Origin: Ottowia flava
Lineage (GTDB): Bacteria > Pseudomonadota > Gammaproteobacteria > Burkholderiales > Burkholderiaceae_C
Direction of reading: 5' to 3'
DNA length: 64,000 nt
Assembly: GCF_042680565.1 (NCBI RefSeq)
Contig: NZ_JBHUEJ010000003.1
Location: 1 to 64,000, forward strand
In this document: piece after piece, positions 17,329 through 25,361 of the stretch
Position numbering within the stretch: the stretch's first letter is position 1
How the letters are laid out: every line of letters starts with the position of its first letter
Position numbers and translations under genes: made by a program
The notes under the pieces: generated by a model
Database searches by the model: none
The model's input: only the letters and a program-made list of their open reading frames with translations
Told to the model about the DNA's origin: nothing

Positions 17329-18144
17329 TTACTTGATGATGTTCTTGCCGAACCACTGCTCGGCGATCTTGGCGGCGCTGCCGTCGGCCTTCATGTCGGC
17401 CATGGCCTTGTCCAGCGCGGTGTGCAGCGCGTTGTCGTCCTTGCGCAGGCCCACGCCGTATTCCTCGGTGCCGAAGTTCTCGTCCAGCACGGCGTAGTCG
17501 CCCGGCTTCTTGGCGGTGTAGTAGCGGCCCACCACCTCGTCCAGCACCACGGCGTCGACGCGGCCGGCGCTCAGGTCCATCAGCGCGGTGACGTTGTCGC
17601 CGTACTTCTTCATGTCCTTGAAGCTCTTGGCCGTGGCCTCGTCCTTGGCGATGGCGTCCACGGCGCTGGAGCCGTCCTGCACGCCGATGTGCTTGCCGGC
17701 CAGATCGGCCTTGGTCTTGATCGGCGAGTTGCCCTTCACCACGATGATCTGGTGGTTCTCCATGTACGGCGCAGTGAAGGCGATGTTCTGCTTGCGCTCT
17801 TCGGTGATGGTCAGGCCGTTCCACAGGGCGTCCACGCGCTTGCCGGAGAGTTCCGCCTCCTTGGCGTTCCAGTCGATCGGCTTGAACTCGGCCTCGATGC
17901 CCAGGCGCTTGGCCGCTTCCTTGGCCATGTCGATGTCAAAGCCGACCAGTTGGCCCTTGTCGTCGCGAAAGCCCATCGGCGGGAAGTTGTCGTCCAAGCC
18001 GATCACTATCTTTGCCGGCAGCGCGGGCGCGGCGGCCGGGGCCGAGCCGGCGGCGGTCGGTGCGTTGGCATCGGGCTTGCTGCAAGCGGCCAGCACCACG
18101 GCAGACAGGGCCACCACCAGAACGCGACGGGAAATCTTGGGCAT
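17329..18144 (-). CDS. Amino-acid ABC transporter substrate-binding lipoprotein
   Basis: This 271-residue family-3 solute-binding protein has a lipoprotein signal with VLAAC, acylated at C21. KIVIGLDDNFPPMGFRDDKG and QLVGFDIDMAKEAAKRLG are the family's N-terminal signature, and GKRVDALWNGLTITEER is the ligand-site region; FGTEEYGVGLRKDD is near the C-terminus. It resembles GlnH/ArtJ-type proteins, but the amino acid cannot be assigned. It is the first gene of the transporter operon. Two 11-bp palindromes upstream (18264-18319) may control it or the divergent RcnB-like gene. Confidence 0.92.
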   Translation of the reverse strand: MPKISRRVLVVALSAVVLAACSKPDANAPTAAGSAPAAAPALPAKIVIGLDDNFPPMGFRDDKGQLVGFDIDMAKEAAKRLGIEAEFKPIDWNAKEAELSGKRVDALWNGLTITEERKQNIAFTAPYMENHQIIVVKGNSPIKTKADLAGKHIGVQDGSSAVDAIAKDEATAKSFKDMKKYGDNVTALMDLSAGRVDAVVLDEVVGRYYTAKKPGDYAVLDENFGTEEYGVGLRKDDNALHTALDKAMADMKADGSAAKIAEQWFGKNIIK

Positions 18145-18263
18145 GAGAAAAAAGGTCCGGGAAAAGAGAGAAAGACAGGCCAAACCGCGCAGCGCCGCGG
18201 TTTCTGGCAAACCCGCAATGGTACCAAGCGCGCCTCCAACGCTGCGGCCGTTGCCAGTGGGCG

Positions 18264-18319
18264 CTGTCCGACAGACCTGGCGAACCACGCCTTCAAGGCG
18301 GATCGAATCTGTCCGACAG
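18264..18319. promoter_or_regulatory. Tandem CTGTCCGACAG palindromes
   Basis: The same 11-bp odd palindrome CTGTCCGACAG occurs at 18264-18274 and at 18309-18319, with centres 45 bp apart, in the 301-bp divergent gap between the amino-acid transporter operon and the RcnB-like gene. The shape TGTCnGACA is typical of GntR/FadR-class operators. The rest of the gap shows nothing else clear. Confidence 0.5.
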
Positions 18320-18445
18320 GGCGTGTAAAGCCCCGGTAATCGGACGGTAAAACCCGGGCGAAATCGGGCTTGCGCCCTTGCCCACGACCGAAAACGCGGC
18401 GCAAACTGACTGCGTTGGACCTCAAGCCACAGAAAGGAAACCGCC

Positions 18446-18850
18446 ATGTTGCCAAGACGAAACCTCCTGTCCTTTGCCCTCGCTGGCGTGCTGGGCGCTG
18501 CCGTGCTGCCGGCCACTGCGCAGTCGCGCGGGCACGACGACCGCCGCGGCCCCAACCATGGCCCTGACCGCGGCCCTGACCGCGGCCCGCGCCGCGGTCC
18601 CTACCGCCCGAGCGACTACCGCGGGCGCCGCGGCCCGCCGCCGCATGCGCGCGGCGTGGGCCCCGACCGCCGCTGGCACCGCGGTGACCGCCTGCCACCG
18701 GCCTACCGCCACCGTCAATACGTGGTGAACAACTGGCGCGCCCACCGCCTGTCAGCCCCGCCGCGCGGCTACAACTGGGTGCAGGTCGGCGGCGACTACG
18801 CGCTGATCGCCATCGCCACCGGCATCATTGCCCAGTTGGTGCTGAACTGA
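18446..18850 (+). CDS. RcnB-family periplasmic protein
   Basis: This 134-residue exported protein has a signal peptide (MLPRRNLLSFALAGVLGAAV, cleavage near ATAQ). A low-complexity Gly/Pro/Arg/Asp tract follows (HGPDRGPDRGPRRGPYR), then the RcnB domain with RWHRGDRLPPAYRHRQYVV, PPRGYNWVQVGGDYAL and a hydrophobic C-terminus. E. coli RcnB modulates nickel/cobalt homeostasis, but most homologues are uncharacterised. An AAAGGAAA Shine-Dalgarno precedes the ATG. The repeat tract DRGP is coded by near-identical triplets and may vary in length between strains. Confidence 0.85.
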   Translation: MLPRRNLLSFALAGVLGAAVLPATAQSRGHDDRRGPNHGPDRGPDRGPRRGPYRPSDYRGRRGPPPHARGVGPDRRWHRGDRLPPAYRHRQYVVNNWRAHRLSAPPRGYNWVQVGGDYALIAIATGIIAQLVLN

Positions 18851-18910
18851 GCGTGCGCGCGGCCGGCAGCCGCTGGTGCGCGAGAACCCGCCGCCCGGCC
18901 CCACCCCTTT

Positions 18911-18966
18911 TTTGCTATCCAATGGATAGCTGGTCGCGCTGATGGCTGTAAGGCTGCGTGCCTGAA
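18911..18966 (-). repeat. Comamonad dispersed repeat, copy 6 (reverse)
   Basis: Carries TTTGCTATCCAATGGATAGC, then TGGTCGCGCTGATGGCTGTA. It lies between the RcnB-like gene and the convergent YoaK-like gene and may serve as a bidirectional 3' stem. Confidence 0.7.
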
Positions 18967-19007
18967 ACGTTCGTATTTGCGAGCGCCAGGGCGCGCCGCC
19001 ACGCCAC

Positions 19008-19703
19008 TCAGCTGCGCGGCGCCAAGGGTTCGCGCAGCCACGGCAGCGTCAACAGGCCGACCAGCGGCGGCAGCGCAAAGCACCACATGCCGACGCTGAC
19101 ATAGGCCAGCGCCGCCACCGCGCAGCCGGCGGCGAAGGCGATGATTGCCGGCACCATACGGCGCAGGCGCCCCACCGCCTCGCCGCGCGCGCTGCCGCTG
19201 GCGCCCCGGAACAGGTCGGCCAGGTCGATCATCACCTGGGTGGTGTTGCCCGTCATCAACGTGGACGGCGGCGCCGATTTCATGTGCATACGCTGCATGG
19301 CGTTCTGGATCGCCATGGCGGCTACCATCAGCATCCCTGCCAGAAACGCAGGCGCCTGATCGCCGTTGCTGAACGGCCCGAGCGCGATCATGAGCGCTGC
19401 CGCGGCCGCCAGCAACACCACCTTGCAGACGATCAGGCGACCGAGCACCGGCTGCCCACGCGCCACGATGGCCTGGCTCAACAGCCGCGTCAGCACCACC
19501 GCTACGCAGAACACCGGCAGCGCCGACAGCTTGGCCCACGCGCCCGAGGTGCCGTGGATCAGCGACGCGCCCAGCGTCACGAAGTTGCCCGTGACGTGCG
19601 CGGTGAACAGGCCCGACAGCGCCAGGAACCCGGCCGTGTCGACGTAACCGGCGTTGAAGCCGAGCAGATGGCCCGCGGGCGCGGGCGTTTCGGTGAAACT
19701 CAT
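19008..19703 (-). CDS. YoaK/DUF1275 family membrane protein
   Basis: This 231-residue inner-membrane protein has about six hydrophobic segments. The family pattern is clear: GYVDTAGFLALSGLFTAHVT, TGNFVTLGASL, QNAMQR and TLMTGNTTQVMIDLADLFRG. The function of DUF1275/YoaK proteins is unknown; they are proposed transporters. The start has a GAGTTTCACC-type context without a strong Shine-Dalgarno. A 59-residue ORF ends 12 bp upstream on the same strand and is probably co-transcribed. Confidence 0.88.
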   Translation of the reverse strand: MSFTETPAPAGHLLGFNAGYVDTAGFLALSGLFTAHVTGNFVTLGASLIHGTSGAWAKLSALPVFCVAVVLTRLLSQAIVARGQPVLGRLIVCKVVLLAAAAALMIALGPFSNGDQAPAFLAGMLMVAAMAIQNAMQRMHMKSAPPSTLMTGNTTQVMIDLADLFRGASGSARGEAVGRLRRMVPAIIAFAAGCAVAALAYVSVGMWCFALPPLVGLLTLPWLREPLAPRS

Positions 19704-19715
19704 GAGGATGCACTT

Positions 19716-19895
19716 TCAAATCGGTTGAACCCCGTTGCCCGGGATGTTGGCCGCCAGGGCGTTGATCTCGTCCAGCGTGGGCAGGCGGCGCTCGTCGACC
19801 TGGTGTTCGCCGCGCACCAGGTGCGTGTGGGTGTCGAACAGCAGTGTGGTGGTGCGCGCGTTGTGAAGAATGCGTTCGGGATGCGGTCGAGCCAT
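19716..19895 (-). CDS. Small soluble protein of 59 residues, unrecognised
   Basis: The ORF runs from ATG at 19895 to TGA. Codon third positions are strongly G/C, like neighbouring real genes, and the peptide reads naturally (ILHNARTTTLLFDTHTHLV, DERRLPTLDEINALAANI, ending IPGNGVQPI). There is no signal peptide or membrane segment. It sits directly upstream of the YoaK-like gene, so a functional pairing is possible. Confidence 0.6.
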   Translation of the reverse strand: MARPHPERILHNARTTTLLFDTHTHLVRGEHQVDERRLPTLDEINALAANIPGNGVQPI

Positions 19896-20051
19896 GGCTG
19901 CCCCGGTGATCCACCGTCAGCGCCCCAGCGACCACCGCCTGGGCGCCTGGCTGGTGGCGCATGGTAGAGGCAAAAAGCTTGATCCGGTCAAACTCTTGAC
20001 GCGGGTGCGGGCGTGACTCGTCGGCGCCCACAGCGAGGAGGCCGAAGAAAA

Positions 20052-20116
20052 TTTCGATCAAAATCAGGCCTCAGCGCTTGCTGGCACTGCGCAGCCAGCT
20101 ACATGATCAATAGCAA
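20052..20116 (+). repeat. Comamonad dispersed repeat, copy 7 (forward)
   Basis: Carries TCGATCAAAATCAGGCCTCA, GCGCTTGCTGGCACTGCGCA, CCAGCTACATGATCAATAGC. It lies in the 302-bp gap 19896-20197, which otherwise holds no recognisable gene. Confidence 0.75.
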
Positions 20117-20197
20117 AAAGCCGCGGTGTCCCCCCTGCGGCGGATCAGCCGGCACGACCACGCCTGCGCCAGCGGGCCTGCGCCCGCCGGTGCGACC

Positions 20198-21067
20198 TCA
20201 GGCCAGCGCCCGCCGCATGCCGATGTGCCGGATACCCACGTCGTCGTACGGTTCGCCGTAGGGCACGTAGCCCAAGCGGCGGTAAAAGCCCTCGGCGCTG
20301 CGCTGGGCGCTCAGCACCACCTCGCGGTCGCCGCGCTCGCGCGCCACCTGTTCCAGCGCACCGATCACCTGGCGCCCCACACCGCCGCCGCGCAGGGGCT
20401 GCAGCACCGCCATGCGCCCGATGCGTGACACGCCGCTGTCCGCCGCGCCCTCGCGCAACAGACGGCCGGTGGCCACCGGCATGCCCAGCGGGTTGCTGAC
20501 GACGGCGTGCACGGCGGTCAGGTCGGCCTCGTCCCATTCGTCTTCCCGCGCAATGCCCTGCTCTTCGATGAACACCGCGGTGCGCACCTCGCTGGCGGCA
20601 GCCTGCAGGCTGGCCCATTCGCCCGTCTGTACGCGGATCACGGGCCGGCCGGCTTCGTAGGCCTCGATCCACGCGCGCAGCGCGGCGGGTACTGCCTGGC
20701 TGGTCTTGGTGGCGGGGTCGGCGAAGACGTAGACCAGCTCGCCCACGATCAGCAACTGCCCGCCGCGGAAGATGCCGCCTGAGAACGTCATGGACGAGGT
20801 GCCGATGCGCTCGCAGCGCAGCGCCACGTCCAGCCGGTCGTCCATCACCGCCGAGGCGTTGAACTCGACCGCCGTCTTGCGCAGGTACATGTCGCCCTGC
20901 AGGCGCTGCATGGTCGCTTCGTAAGGCATCGCCAGCGCGCGCCAGTAGTCCGCGATGGCGCAGTCGAAGTACATCAGGTAGTGCGGGTTGAAGACGATCT
21001 TCTGCACGTCGACCTCGGCCCAGCGCACGCGCAGATGGTGGTGAAAGCGGAAATCGGTGGGTTGCAT
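20198..21067 (-). CDS. Fusion of 4HBT acyl-CoA thioesterase and GNAT acetyltransferase
   Basis: This 289-residue two-domain protein starts with a YbgC/FadM-type hotdog thioesterase (residues 1-135): LRVRWAEVDVQKIVFNPHYL, with the catalytic Asp in the VDVQxIVFNxxYL motif. Residues 140-289 are a GNAT N-acetyltransferase resembling YjcF/ElaA: VFIEEQGIAREDEWDE, RIGRMAVLQPLRGGGVGRQV (acetyl-CoA loop) and GFYRRLGYVPYGEPYDD. The direct linkage suggests that acyl-CoA hydrolysis and acyl transfer are coupled. ATG 21067 (MQPTDFRF) is chosen; a TTG at 21085 adds six residues. Confidence 0.88.
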   Translation of the reverse strand: MQPTDFRFHHHLRVRWAEVDVQKIVFNPHYLMYFDCAIADYWRALAMPYEATMQRLQGDMYLRKTAVEFNASAVMDDRLDVALRCERIGTSSMTFSGGIFRGGQLLIVGELVYVFADPATKTSQAVPAALRAWIEAYEAGRPVIRVQTGEWASLQAAASEVRTAVFIEEQGIAREDEWDEADLTAVHAVVSNPLGMPVATGRLLREGAADSGVSRIGRMAVLQPLRGGGVGRQVIGALEQVARERGDREVVLSAQRSAEGFYRRLGYVPYGEPYDDVGIRHIGMRRALA

Positions 21068-21081
21068 GGTTGGGGTGTCTT

Positions 21082-21134
21082 TCAAGCGCCTGGCCTTACT
21101 GCCACCTGCGCAGTCAGCTATTACAACGGTAGCA
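21082..21134 (+). repeat. Comamonad dispersed repeat, copy 8 (forward)
   Basis: Carries CAAGCGCCTGGCCTTACTGC and ACCTGCGCAGTCAGCTATTA. It fills the gap between the esterase stop and the thioesterase-GNAT start. Confidence 0.7.
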
Positions 21135-21139
21135 CCGCA

Positions 21140-22099
21140 TCACAGGCCAAACGCCTGTCGCAGTGCCCGCGCGGCGTCCTGGTGCAGCTGACGCGCCTCG
21201 GGGATGGCGCGGCCCATCTTGATGAAGCCGTGCACCACACCGCGGTAGATCTCCAGGTCCACGGGTACGCCCGCTGCGCGCAGCTTGTCGGCGTAGAGCA
21301 CGCCTTCGTCCACCAGCGGATCGCATTCGGCCAAGCCGACCCAGGCGGCAGCCACGCCGTCGACATCGGCACTCTTCAGTGGCGCAAAGCGCCAGTCGGA
21401 ACGGTCTTCCGGGTCGATGTATTGGGCGAAGAACCAGTCGATCAGCGCTTTTTCAAGCACCGGGCCGTGTTCGAACCCGGCGTGCGATGGCGTGTCCTGG
21501 TGGTCGGTGGTGCCGGGGTAGATCAGCAGTTGCAGCGCCAGGGGAATGCCCTGGTCGCGCGCGTGGACGGCCGCCACGGCGGCCAGGGTGCCGCCGGCGG
21601 AGTCGCCGCCCACGGCCAGGCGAGCGGTGTCGAGCCCCAACCCGCGACCGCCCTCATCCGACAGCCAGGCCAAAGCGTCCCAGCTGTCGTGGACGGCAGT
21701 GGGAAAGCGGTGTTCTGGCGCCAGCCGGTAGTCGAGCGAGACGATGGCCGCACCGCTCAGCTGGCTGAGCGTGCGGCAGAAGATGTCGTGCGAATCGATG
21801 CTGCCGATGGTGAAACCGCCACCGTGGAAGTACAGCAGCACCGGCAGGCCGGCGGCGGCGCTCGGCGCGTACAGGCGCAGCGGCAACACGGCGCCATCGC
21901 GGGCGGTGATGCGCAGGTCTTCCACGCGCGCCAGGTCGGGTTTGGGCACGTCGAGCACGCTGCTGCCCAGCTCGTACGCGGCGCGCGCCTGCTGCGGCGT
22001 CTGCGTGTGCATGGGCGGGTACGGTGCCTGCGCCATGCGCTGCACGAGCAGGCGCATGGCGGGCTTGAGTTGGGTCTGGATCTCGGAGGGCAGTGTCAT
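21140..22099 (-). CDS. Alpha/beta hydrolase of the hormone-sensitive lipase family
   Basis: This is a 319-residue esterase. LLYFHGGGFTIGS is the HGGG oxyanion motif. SLDYRLAPEHRFP and VGGDSAGGTLAAV follow, with the nucleophile Ser in GDSAG. The acid is in VGLAECDPLVDEG and the His is in YRGVVHGFIKMG. This class cleaves short-chain esters and lactones; the natural substrate is unknown. The frame opens further upstream, but ATG 22099 (MTLPSEIQTQ) begins the recognisable sequence and follows a GAGGGC stretch. It is likely transcribed ahead of the thioesterase-GNAT gene, 73 bp downstream. Confidence 0.9.
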   Translation of the reverse strand: MTLPSEIQTQLKPAMRLLVQRMAQAPYPPMHTQTPQQARAAYELGSSVLDVPKPDLARVEDLRITARDGAVLPLRLYAPSAAAGLPVLLYFHGGGFTIGSIDSHDIFCRTLSQLSGAAIVSLDYRLAPEHRFPTAVHDSWDALAWLSDEGGRGLGLDTARLAVGGDSAGGTLAAVAAVHARDQGIPLALQLLIYPGTTDHQDTPSHAGFEHGPVLEKALIDWFFAQYIDPEDRSDWRFAPLKSADVDGVAAAWVGLAECDPLVDEGVLYADKLRAAGVPVDLEIYRGVVHGFIKMGRAIPEARQLHQDAARALRQAFGL

Positions 22100-22283
22100 G
22101 GCTGGCGGCACAGCGCCCCGAGCGACCGGCACGGAAAACCCGCTGTGGCCCCGTATGGTAGCGAGCCATCTTCTACCGACGCCTGGCCATGGCGTTGCGC
22201 CATGGCCGTTCTTCACTCCGGCATTCTCGGGCCAGCGCCCAGCGCTCGATCACGGGCGCCCTCGCCCAGTGCGCCAGAGCCAG

Positions 22284-22307
22284 CAACGGCCCTCAGTGGG
22301 GCCGTTG
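22284..22307 (-). terminator. Hairpin after first DUF3011 gene
   Basis: CAACGGCC and GGCCGTTG pair around a CTCAGTGG loop just past the DUF3011 stop. There is no clear U-run, so termination may be weak. Confidence 0.45.
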
Positions 22308-22313
22308 GTCGCT

Positions 22314-23057
22314 TCAGTTCGCGGAGAAGCGGGCGCGGCAGCCGCGGTCGACCCAGATCTGGCTGCGGCCGTCGTAGCCCCAGCTGTTGCCTTCGCGGCA
22401 GCTGTGGTCCGACAGTTGCTCCACCATCCGCGGATACCCCCAGCGCGGGTTCCAGTAGCAGGTCTCGTGCGCGCGATTGTCGCTGCTGCATTCAATGCTG
22501 CGGCCGCTCGGGCGGAATGGCGGCGCGGGTGGGTTCCAGCCGCCGGCTGGCTGGAACTCGGCCCGGCAGCCGTTGCGCACCCACACGCTGGCGTAGCGGT
22601 TGCCCCAGTTGCGGCCCTCGACGCAGGTGGTGGACGAGAGCTGGCGCGTCATCGCCATGCGCATGCCGGCGGGCACCGGGCACTCGCGGTAGTTGCCGTC
22701 CTCGCTCTCGCAGCGCATCGGGCCCATCGGAACGGCGCCACCGCCGATGTCCGGCCGGGGCGGCGGCGCGTAGCCTTCGCCAAACTCGGCGCGGCAGCCG
22801 TTGCTGACCCAGACCATGCCCGGACTGCGGCTGCCCCAGCTGCGGCCCTGGTCGCAGGGCGCAGACGACAGCACGTTCATCAGCACCGGCGGCGAGCGGA
22901 ACGGCGTGCTGCATTCACGGTACTGGTCGCCGCGGCTTTCACACAGGACGGTGCGGCCTGACACGGGCATGGCGCCCGAGCCGATCTGCGCCTGAGCCGG
23001 CGCGCTGAGCGCCGCGGCCAGCAAGGCCAGCAATGCGGCGATGCGACTGTTCTTCAT
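22314..23057 (-). CDS. Secreted DUF3011 protein, three repeats
   Basis: This 247-residue exported protein has a signal peptide (MKNSRIAALLALLAAALSAP, cleavage near AQA). It contains three DUF3011-like repeats of about 55-70 residues, each with a CES motif, an ECxxP element, LSxxxCxxGxxWG and VWVxxGCRAxF. Examples are RSWGSRSPGMVWVSNGCRAE and NWGNRYASVWVRNGCRAEF. Four Cys per repeat suggest disulfides in the periplasm or outside. The function is unknown; the repeats look lectin- or inhibitor-like. The AGGAAGG Shine-Dalgarno is strong. It is a paralogue of the gene at 23434-24216. Confidence 0.85.
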   Translation of the reverse strand: MKNSRIAALLALLAAALSAPAQAQIGSGAMPVSGRTVLCESRGDQYRECSTPFRSPPVLMNVLSSAPCDQGRSWGSRSPGMVWVSNGCRAEFGEGYAPPPRPDIGGGAVPMGPMRCESEDGNYRECPVPAGMRMAMTRQLSSTTCVEGRNWGNRYASVWVRNGCRAEFQPAGGWNPPAPPFRPSGRSIECSSDNRAHETCYWNPRWGYPRMVEQLSDHSCREGNSWGYDGRSQIWVDRGCRARFSAN

Positions 23058-23364
23058 GGAAAACCTTCCTCTTGATCGTCTTTTGGAGTTCTGTGGATGA
23101 GAGGACCATCCGCCTCACCCGCCGGCGAGCAAAAGCACAATCTATGCCCGCCTGATGGTGAATTTAACCTATATGTACTAATACGCCGTGATGCATGTTC
23201 GATGGCGACTTGAAATCGTGCGAAACCGCACATGACTGAGGCGTAGGTGCCGCGCACTGTCACGAACCGCCCGACTTGGGCGTCGAGCACCCGACGGTTA
23301 GGGCAACAGCACCGCGCAGTTCGACATTGGCCGGCCATGCCCTTGAGACGCTGAGTCCTGCGGA

Positions 23365-23403
23365 GCAAAAAAGAAGCCCGGCGCGACCGATGGTCGCCCG
23401 GGC
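23365..23403 (-). terminator. Rho-independent terminator of second DUF3011 gene
   Basis: Read on the minus strand, GCCCGGGCGACC and GGTCGCGCCGGGC pair around a short loop, followed by TTCTTTTTT. This is a strong intrinsic terminator 30 bp after the stop. The 376-bp gap 23058-23433 holds this hairpin, the AT-rich promoter region of the downstream DUF3011 gene, and nothing else seen. Confidence 0.85.
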
Positions 23404-23433
23404 CAGGTGGCCATATGGCCCACTTGGGGTGAA

Positions 23434-24216
23434 TCAGCGCGTGGAGAAACGGGCGCGGCAGCCCCTGTCGACCCACAACAGCCCGCGACCGTCGTAACCC
23501 CAGCTGCGACCTTCGCGGCAGCTGGATGCTGACATTTCCTCGACCAGGCGCGGCCAGCCCCAGCGCGAATCCCAGTGGCACGAGCTGTAGCGACGGTCCT
23601 GGCTTTCGCAGGTGATCGTGTAGCCACCGCCACCAGGATAGCCCGGCGCGTAGCCGCCGTTGTAGCCCGGGTTGTAGCCACCGCCATAGCCGCCGGCAGC
23701 GAATTCACCGCGGCAGCCCTGGCGCACCCAGACCGTGCCATTGCGCGTGCTACCCCAGGTCTGCCCTTCGATGCAGGGCGATTGCGACAACTGGCGCACC
23801 AGGGTCACGCGGCCACGCATGCCGGTGCGGCACTCGCGCTGACGGCCATCGTCGCTCTCGCATCGGACGATGTTGTCATAGCCTTGGTTGTGCCCTGGGT
23901 TATAGCCAGGGTTGTAGCCGCCGCCGTAATAGGAATCGGCAAAGCGGCCGCGGCACCCGCCAGAGACCCACACCGAACCCGGCCCGCGGCTGCCCCAGTT
24001 GCGGCCCTCCACGCAGGGCGTGGCCGACAGGTTTTCCACCAGCACCGGTGCGTTGGCAAAGCGCGCACGGCATTCGCGGAAGTTGCCGTCCTGGCTTTCG
24101 CAGACGACGCTGTCACCCCCGCCTCCGACGGGGATGTTCATCTGGGCCGAGGCCGATAGTGGCGCGGCGAACGCCAGGGTGGCCAGGGCTGTCCAAGCAA
24201 AGCGAGAGCCGGTCAT
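23434..24216 (-). CDS. Secreted DUF3011 protein with Gly/Tyr linkers
   Basis: This 260-residue protein is a tandem paralogue of the neighbour at 22314. A signal peptide (SRFAWTALATLAFAAPLSAS, ending ASA) precedes three DUF3011 repeats, for example NWGSRGPGSVWVSGGCRGRF and SWGYDGRGLLWVDRGCRARF. Two of the linkers carry low-complexity YGGGYNPGYNPGHNQGY-type tracts absent from the paralogue. ATG 24216 has GAGGAG eight bases upstream; the earlier in-frame start at 24246 lacks one. The last repeat is the best conserved between the two proteins, which suggests duplication followed by drift. Confidence 0.85.
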   Translation of the reverse strand: MTGSRFAWTALATLAFAAPLSASAQMNIPVGGGGDSVVCESQDGNFRECRARFANAPVLVENLSATPCVEGRNWGSRGPGSVWVSGGCRGRFADSYYGGGYNPGYNPGHNQGYDNIVRCESDDGRQRECRTGMRGRVTLVRQLSQSPCIEGQTWGSTRNGTVWVRQGCRGEFAAGGYGGGYNPGYNGGYAPGYPGGGGYTITCESQDRRYSSCHWDSRWGWPRLVEEMSASSCREGRSWGYDGRGLLWVDRGCRARFSTR

Positions 24217-24377
24217 GCGAAAACTCCTCGAAATCGTTCCTGTCATGGGCTGTCAACGCCGACCAGAGCGGCAAGGCGGACGGCGAGCGGGGTAACCAAA
24301 TGTACCGCACCGGTACTTCGATGGGTAGTTCGCCCACCCCGCTTCAGCATGATAGGCAGCGCGCAAACGACCGAATG

Positions 24378-25301
24378 TCAGCGAAAACTGACGGTCACCG
24401 GCTGCAGACCCGCCACGCCGTCGTAGTGGGCCGTGGCTTTCAGGCCGGGCTTGGGTGGCAGCAGTGCCGAGAACGAGCCCAGGCTGATCAGCTGCCCCGG
24501 CTTCATCGACAGGCCGTCGGTCTTCAGCGCACCGGCCAGCCACACCACGGCGTTCAGCGGGTGACCCAGCACGTCCGAGCCCTTTCCGCCGCCCAGCTGG
24601 GCACCGTTGCCGTCGACCAGCCGCACGTTCATGTCGCGCAGCTGGTCCAGCAGCTTCGCGCGCGCCGCCGCGTCGGCCGGCACCATCAGCGGCGAGCCGC
24701 GCACGCCCATGCGCGCGCCGACGTTGAGCGCGCTCAGCGCCGTGCCGTTCAGCTTGGGCGGCGACTGCACCGTCAGGTCGGGCAATTCGATGAAGGGGAT
24801 GATCTGGTCCACATGGGCCAGCACCTCGGCCGGGGTCTTGGCGTTGTTGATGGCGGCGTCCTTCACGCGCACCAGCAGGTCGGCCTCGTACAGCGGGCGG
24901 GCGCCGAAGGCCGCGTCCACCGACGCGAAGTTGCCCACCAGCATGTCGGTGTACAGCGCGCCCCACACCGGCTGGTCGGTGTTGAAGCGCTTTTGCACCG
25001 CCGGATTGGTCAGGCCCGCCTTGTAGCCGACCAGGCGACCGGCCTGCCCCGCCAGGCGCTGCTGGATCTTGGAGCGCGTGCAGTGCGCATCCGCCGCGGT
25101 CATGGCGGGCAGATCGGCCGTCGGGCGGCGCGCGTTGTAGTCGGCCACCAGCTGGTTGACGGCCACGTCGCTCAGGCAGCCCGGCGTGTTGGCGACCACC
25201 GGCGCGGACGTGCTGGCGCAGCCGGCCATGAAGGCGGCAGCGCCCACCAGGCTGAGCACGCCCAGCGTGCGGGTGGCGAAAACGGTGCGGATGGTGGGCA
25301 A
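24378..25301 (-). CDS. Lipoprotein with 2-keto-4-pentenoate hydratase (FAH-like) fold
   Basis: This is a 307-residue protein. A lipoprotein signal ends in FMAGC (C28). The body matches hydratases and decarboxylases of meta-cleavage pathways: GYKAGLTNPAVQKRF, PLYEADLLVRVKD, IPFIELPDL, NVGARMGVRGSPL and LGHPLNAVVWLAGAL. Such enzymes are normally cytoplasmic, so the predicted lipidated, periplasm-facing location is unusual. The start is a TTG at 25301 with an ideal GAGGAG six bases upstream; no in-frame ATG fits. It is divergent from the alcohol dehydrogenase gene across 60 bp. Confidence 0.82.
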   Translation of the reverse strand: MPTIRTVFATRTLGVLSLVGAAAFMAGCASTSAPVVANTPGCLSDVAVNQLVADYNARRPTADLPAMTAADAHCTRSKIQQRLAGQAGRLVGYKAGLTNPAVQKRFNTDQPVWGALYTDMLVGNFASVDAAFGARPLYEADLLVRVKDAAINNAKTPAEVLAHVDQIIPFIELPDLTVQSPPKLNGTALSALNVGARMGVRGSPLMVPADAAARAKLLDQLRDMNVRLVDGNGAQLGGGKGSDVLGHPLNAVVWLAGALKTDGLSMKPGQLISLGSFSALLPPKPGLKATAHYDGVAGLQPVTVSFR

Positions 25302-25361
25302 GGCGGTCTCCTCGTTGTTGCGTGAATAATGGCCGGTTGATCCTACCCCCACCTTTGCGCC

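Noticed and set aside
23640..23930. Gly/Tyr/Asn DNA repeats in the second DUF3011 gene considered as a tandem-repeat locus
   Set aside because: They encode short in-frame linkers and are too few and imperfect to call a separate repeat feature.
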